A stretch of 5,713 bases of DNA, taken from NCBI GenBank assembly GCA_036570145.1, contig DATCPJ010000242.1, positions 1 to 5,713 on the forward strand, given 5' to 3'. Origin of the DNA: UBA6019 sp036570145 (GTDB lineage Bacteria; Chloroflexota; Dormibacteria; Dormibacterales; Dormibacteraceae). The translations under genes were made by a program, and so were the position numbers. Positions 5,251 through 5,713 of the stretch are shown piece by piece (the first letter of the stretch is position 1; each line of letters opens with the position of its first letter). A model generated the notes under the pieces. That model searched no databases and was not told the origin of the DNA. It saw only the letters and a list, made by a program, of their open reading frames with translations.

Positions 5251-5713
5251 GTGAAGGCAACCCGGGTCGGCGTCGTTTCCGACACCCACTGCCCGGAGTT
5301 CCTCGATCACCTGCCGGGCCGAATCGCCGAGCTTCTCGCGGGAGTTGACCTGATCCTCCACGCCGGTGACGTGGGTTCGCTCGACACGCTGGCCGAGCTC
5401 GCCCGGATCGCGCCGGTGGAGGCGGTTCGCGGTGACCATGACCATGCCCTCGACCTCCCGGAGCGGCGCGTGGTCGAGGTGGCCGGCCGGCGCATCGGCC
5501 TGTTCCACGGCAACCGCAGCCACCTCTTCGAGGAGCCGGCGACGTTCGCCGGGACGGTTTCGCTCGGGTACTGGTGGCCGACCGCCGGTCTCCACCGCCA
5601 CCTGCGGCGGAGCTTTCCGGACGTCGACGCCGTCGTCTACGGCCACACCCACCAGGCCGACGCGCGGCGGTTGAACGGAACCCTCATCTTCAACCCCGGC
5701 GCCGTCTACCAGG
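5251..5713 (+). CDS. YfcE/MJ0936-type calcineurin-like metallophosphoesterase (3' end outside the window)
   Basis: The frame is open from the GTG at 5251 to the end of the window, giving 154 complete codons of an incomplete gene. It shows the metallophosphoesterase metal-binding blocks in order: SDTH (residues 10-13), GD (39-40), GDHD (61-64), FHGN (85-88) and YGHTH (130-134), then NPGAVY at the very end. This arrangement fits the YfcE/MJ0936 family of dinuclear-metal phosphodiesterases, soluble cytoplasmic enzymes whose physiological substrates are mostly unknown. The third block normally reads GNHD or GNCD. Here Asp62 replaces the metal-ligand Asn, a substitution that could still bind metal. 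The stretch at about residues 89-117 (including GYWWP) is longer than in minimal YfcE proteins. The GTG is chosen because it precedes the first beta strand (TRVGVVSDTH). TTG at 5242 is in frame and also possible. Only a few codons should be missing. Confidence 0.87.
   Translation, partial: MKATRVGVVSDTHCPEFLDHLPGRIAELLAGVDLILHAGDVGSLDTLAELARIAPVEAVRGDHDHALDLPERRVVEVAGRRIGLFHGNRSHLFEEPATFAGTVSLGYWWPTAGLHRHLRRSFPDVDAVVYGHTHQADARRLNGTLIFNPGAVYQ

Noticed and set aside
4634..5260. A 208-codon minus-strand frame overlapping the membrane-protein gene
   Set aside because: It is Arg/Pro/Gly-rich with no hydrophobic pattern or motif. The other frame shows four clean membrane segments.
5236..5652. A 138-codon minus-strand frame opposite the phosphoesterase
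   Set aside because: The plus strand carries the complete series of metallophosphoesterase metal-binding motifs, so this is an antisense shadow.

Overview
The window comes from a very GC-rich bacterium. GTG starts, G/C-ending codons and long spurious antisense reading frames are all consistent with this. The protein types would fit an actinobacterium of the Thermoleophilia kind or a Chloroflexota member. That placement is a guess, because no rRNA or other marker is present.

Positions 1-4581 form one rightward operon: the 3' end of an isopropylmalate-dehydrogenase-family gene (leuB-like), leuC, leuD, a LeuA-like acyl-CoA/2-oxoacid condensing enzyme, and the E1-alpha subunit of a branched-chain 2-oxoacid dehydrogenase. 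Most junctions are extremely tight: TAG directly followed by ATG, a 4-bp GTGA overlap, and a 3-bp gap. The first four genes provide every step of a 2-oxoacid chain-elongation cycle (condensation, isomerisation, oxidative decarboxylation). The fifth gene belongs to a complex that would convert a branched-chain 2-oxoacid to an acyl-CoA. The simplest reading is leucine synthesis linked to branched acyl-CoA supply. The condensing enzyme lacks the usual C-terminal leucine-sensing domain, so its substrate and regulation are open.

The one loose junction is leuC-leuD (175 bp between the genes). It is filled by a compact element of about 177 bp (1468-1644) with perfect 15-bp terminal inverted repeats and a short hairpin at its exact centre. 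It looks like a miniature inverted-repeat (MITE-like) or other palindromic dispersed element. The sequence GGYATGAC stands on both sides, at the leuC stop and at the leuD start. This suggests that an ancestral ATGA stop/start overlap was split by the insertion. This is the most unusual feature of the window.

Downstream, a leftward gene (4603-5193) for an unrecognised protein with four predicted membrane segments converges on the operon. It is divergent, across 57 bp, from a rightward YfcE/MJ0936-type metallophosphoesterase gene (5251 to the window end, incomplete). No rRNA, tRNA, CRISPR array, transposase or phage gene is visible.
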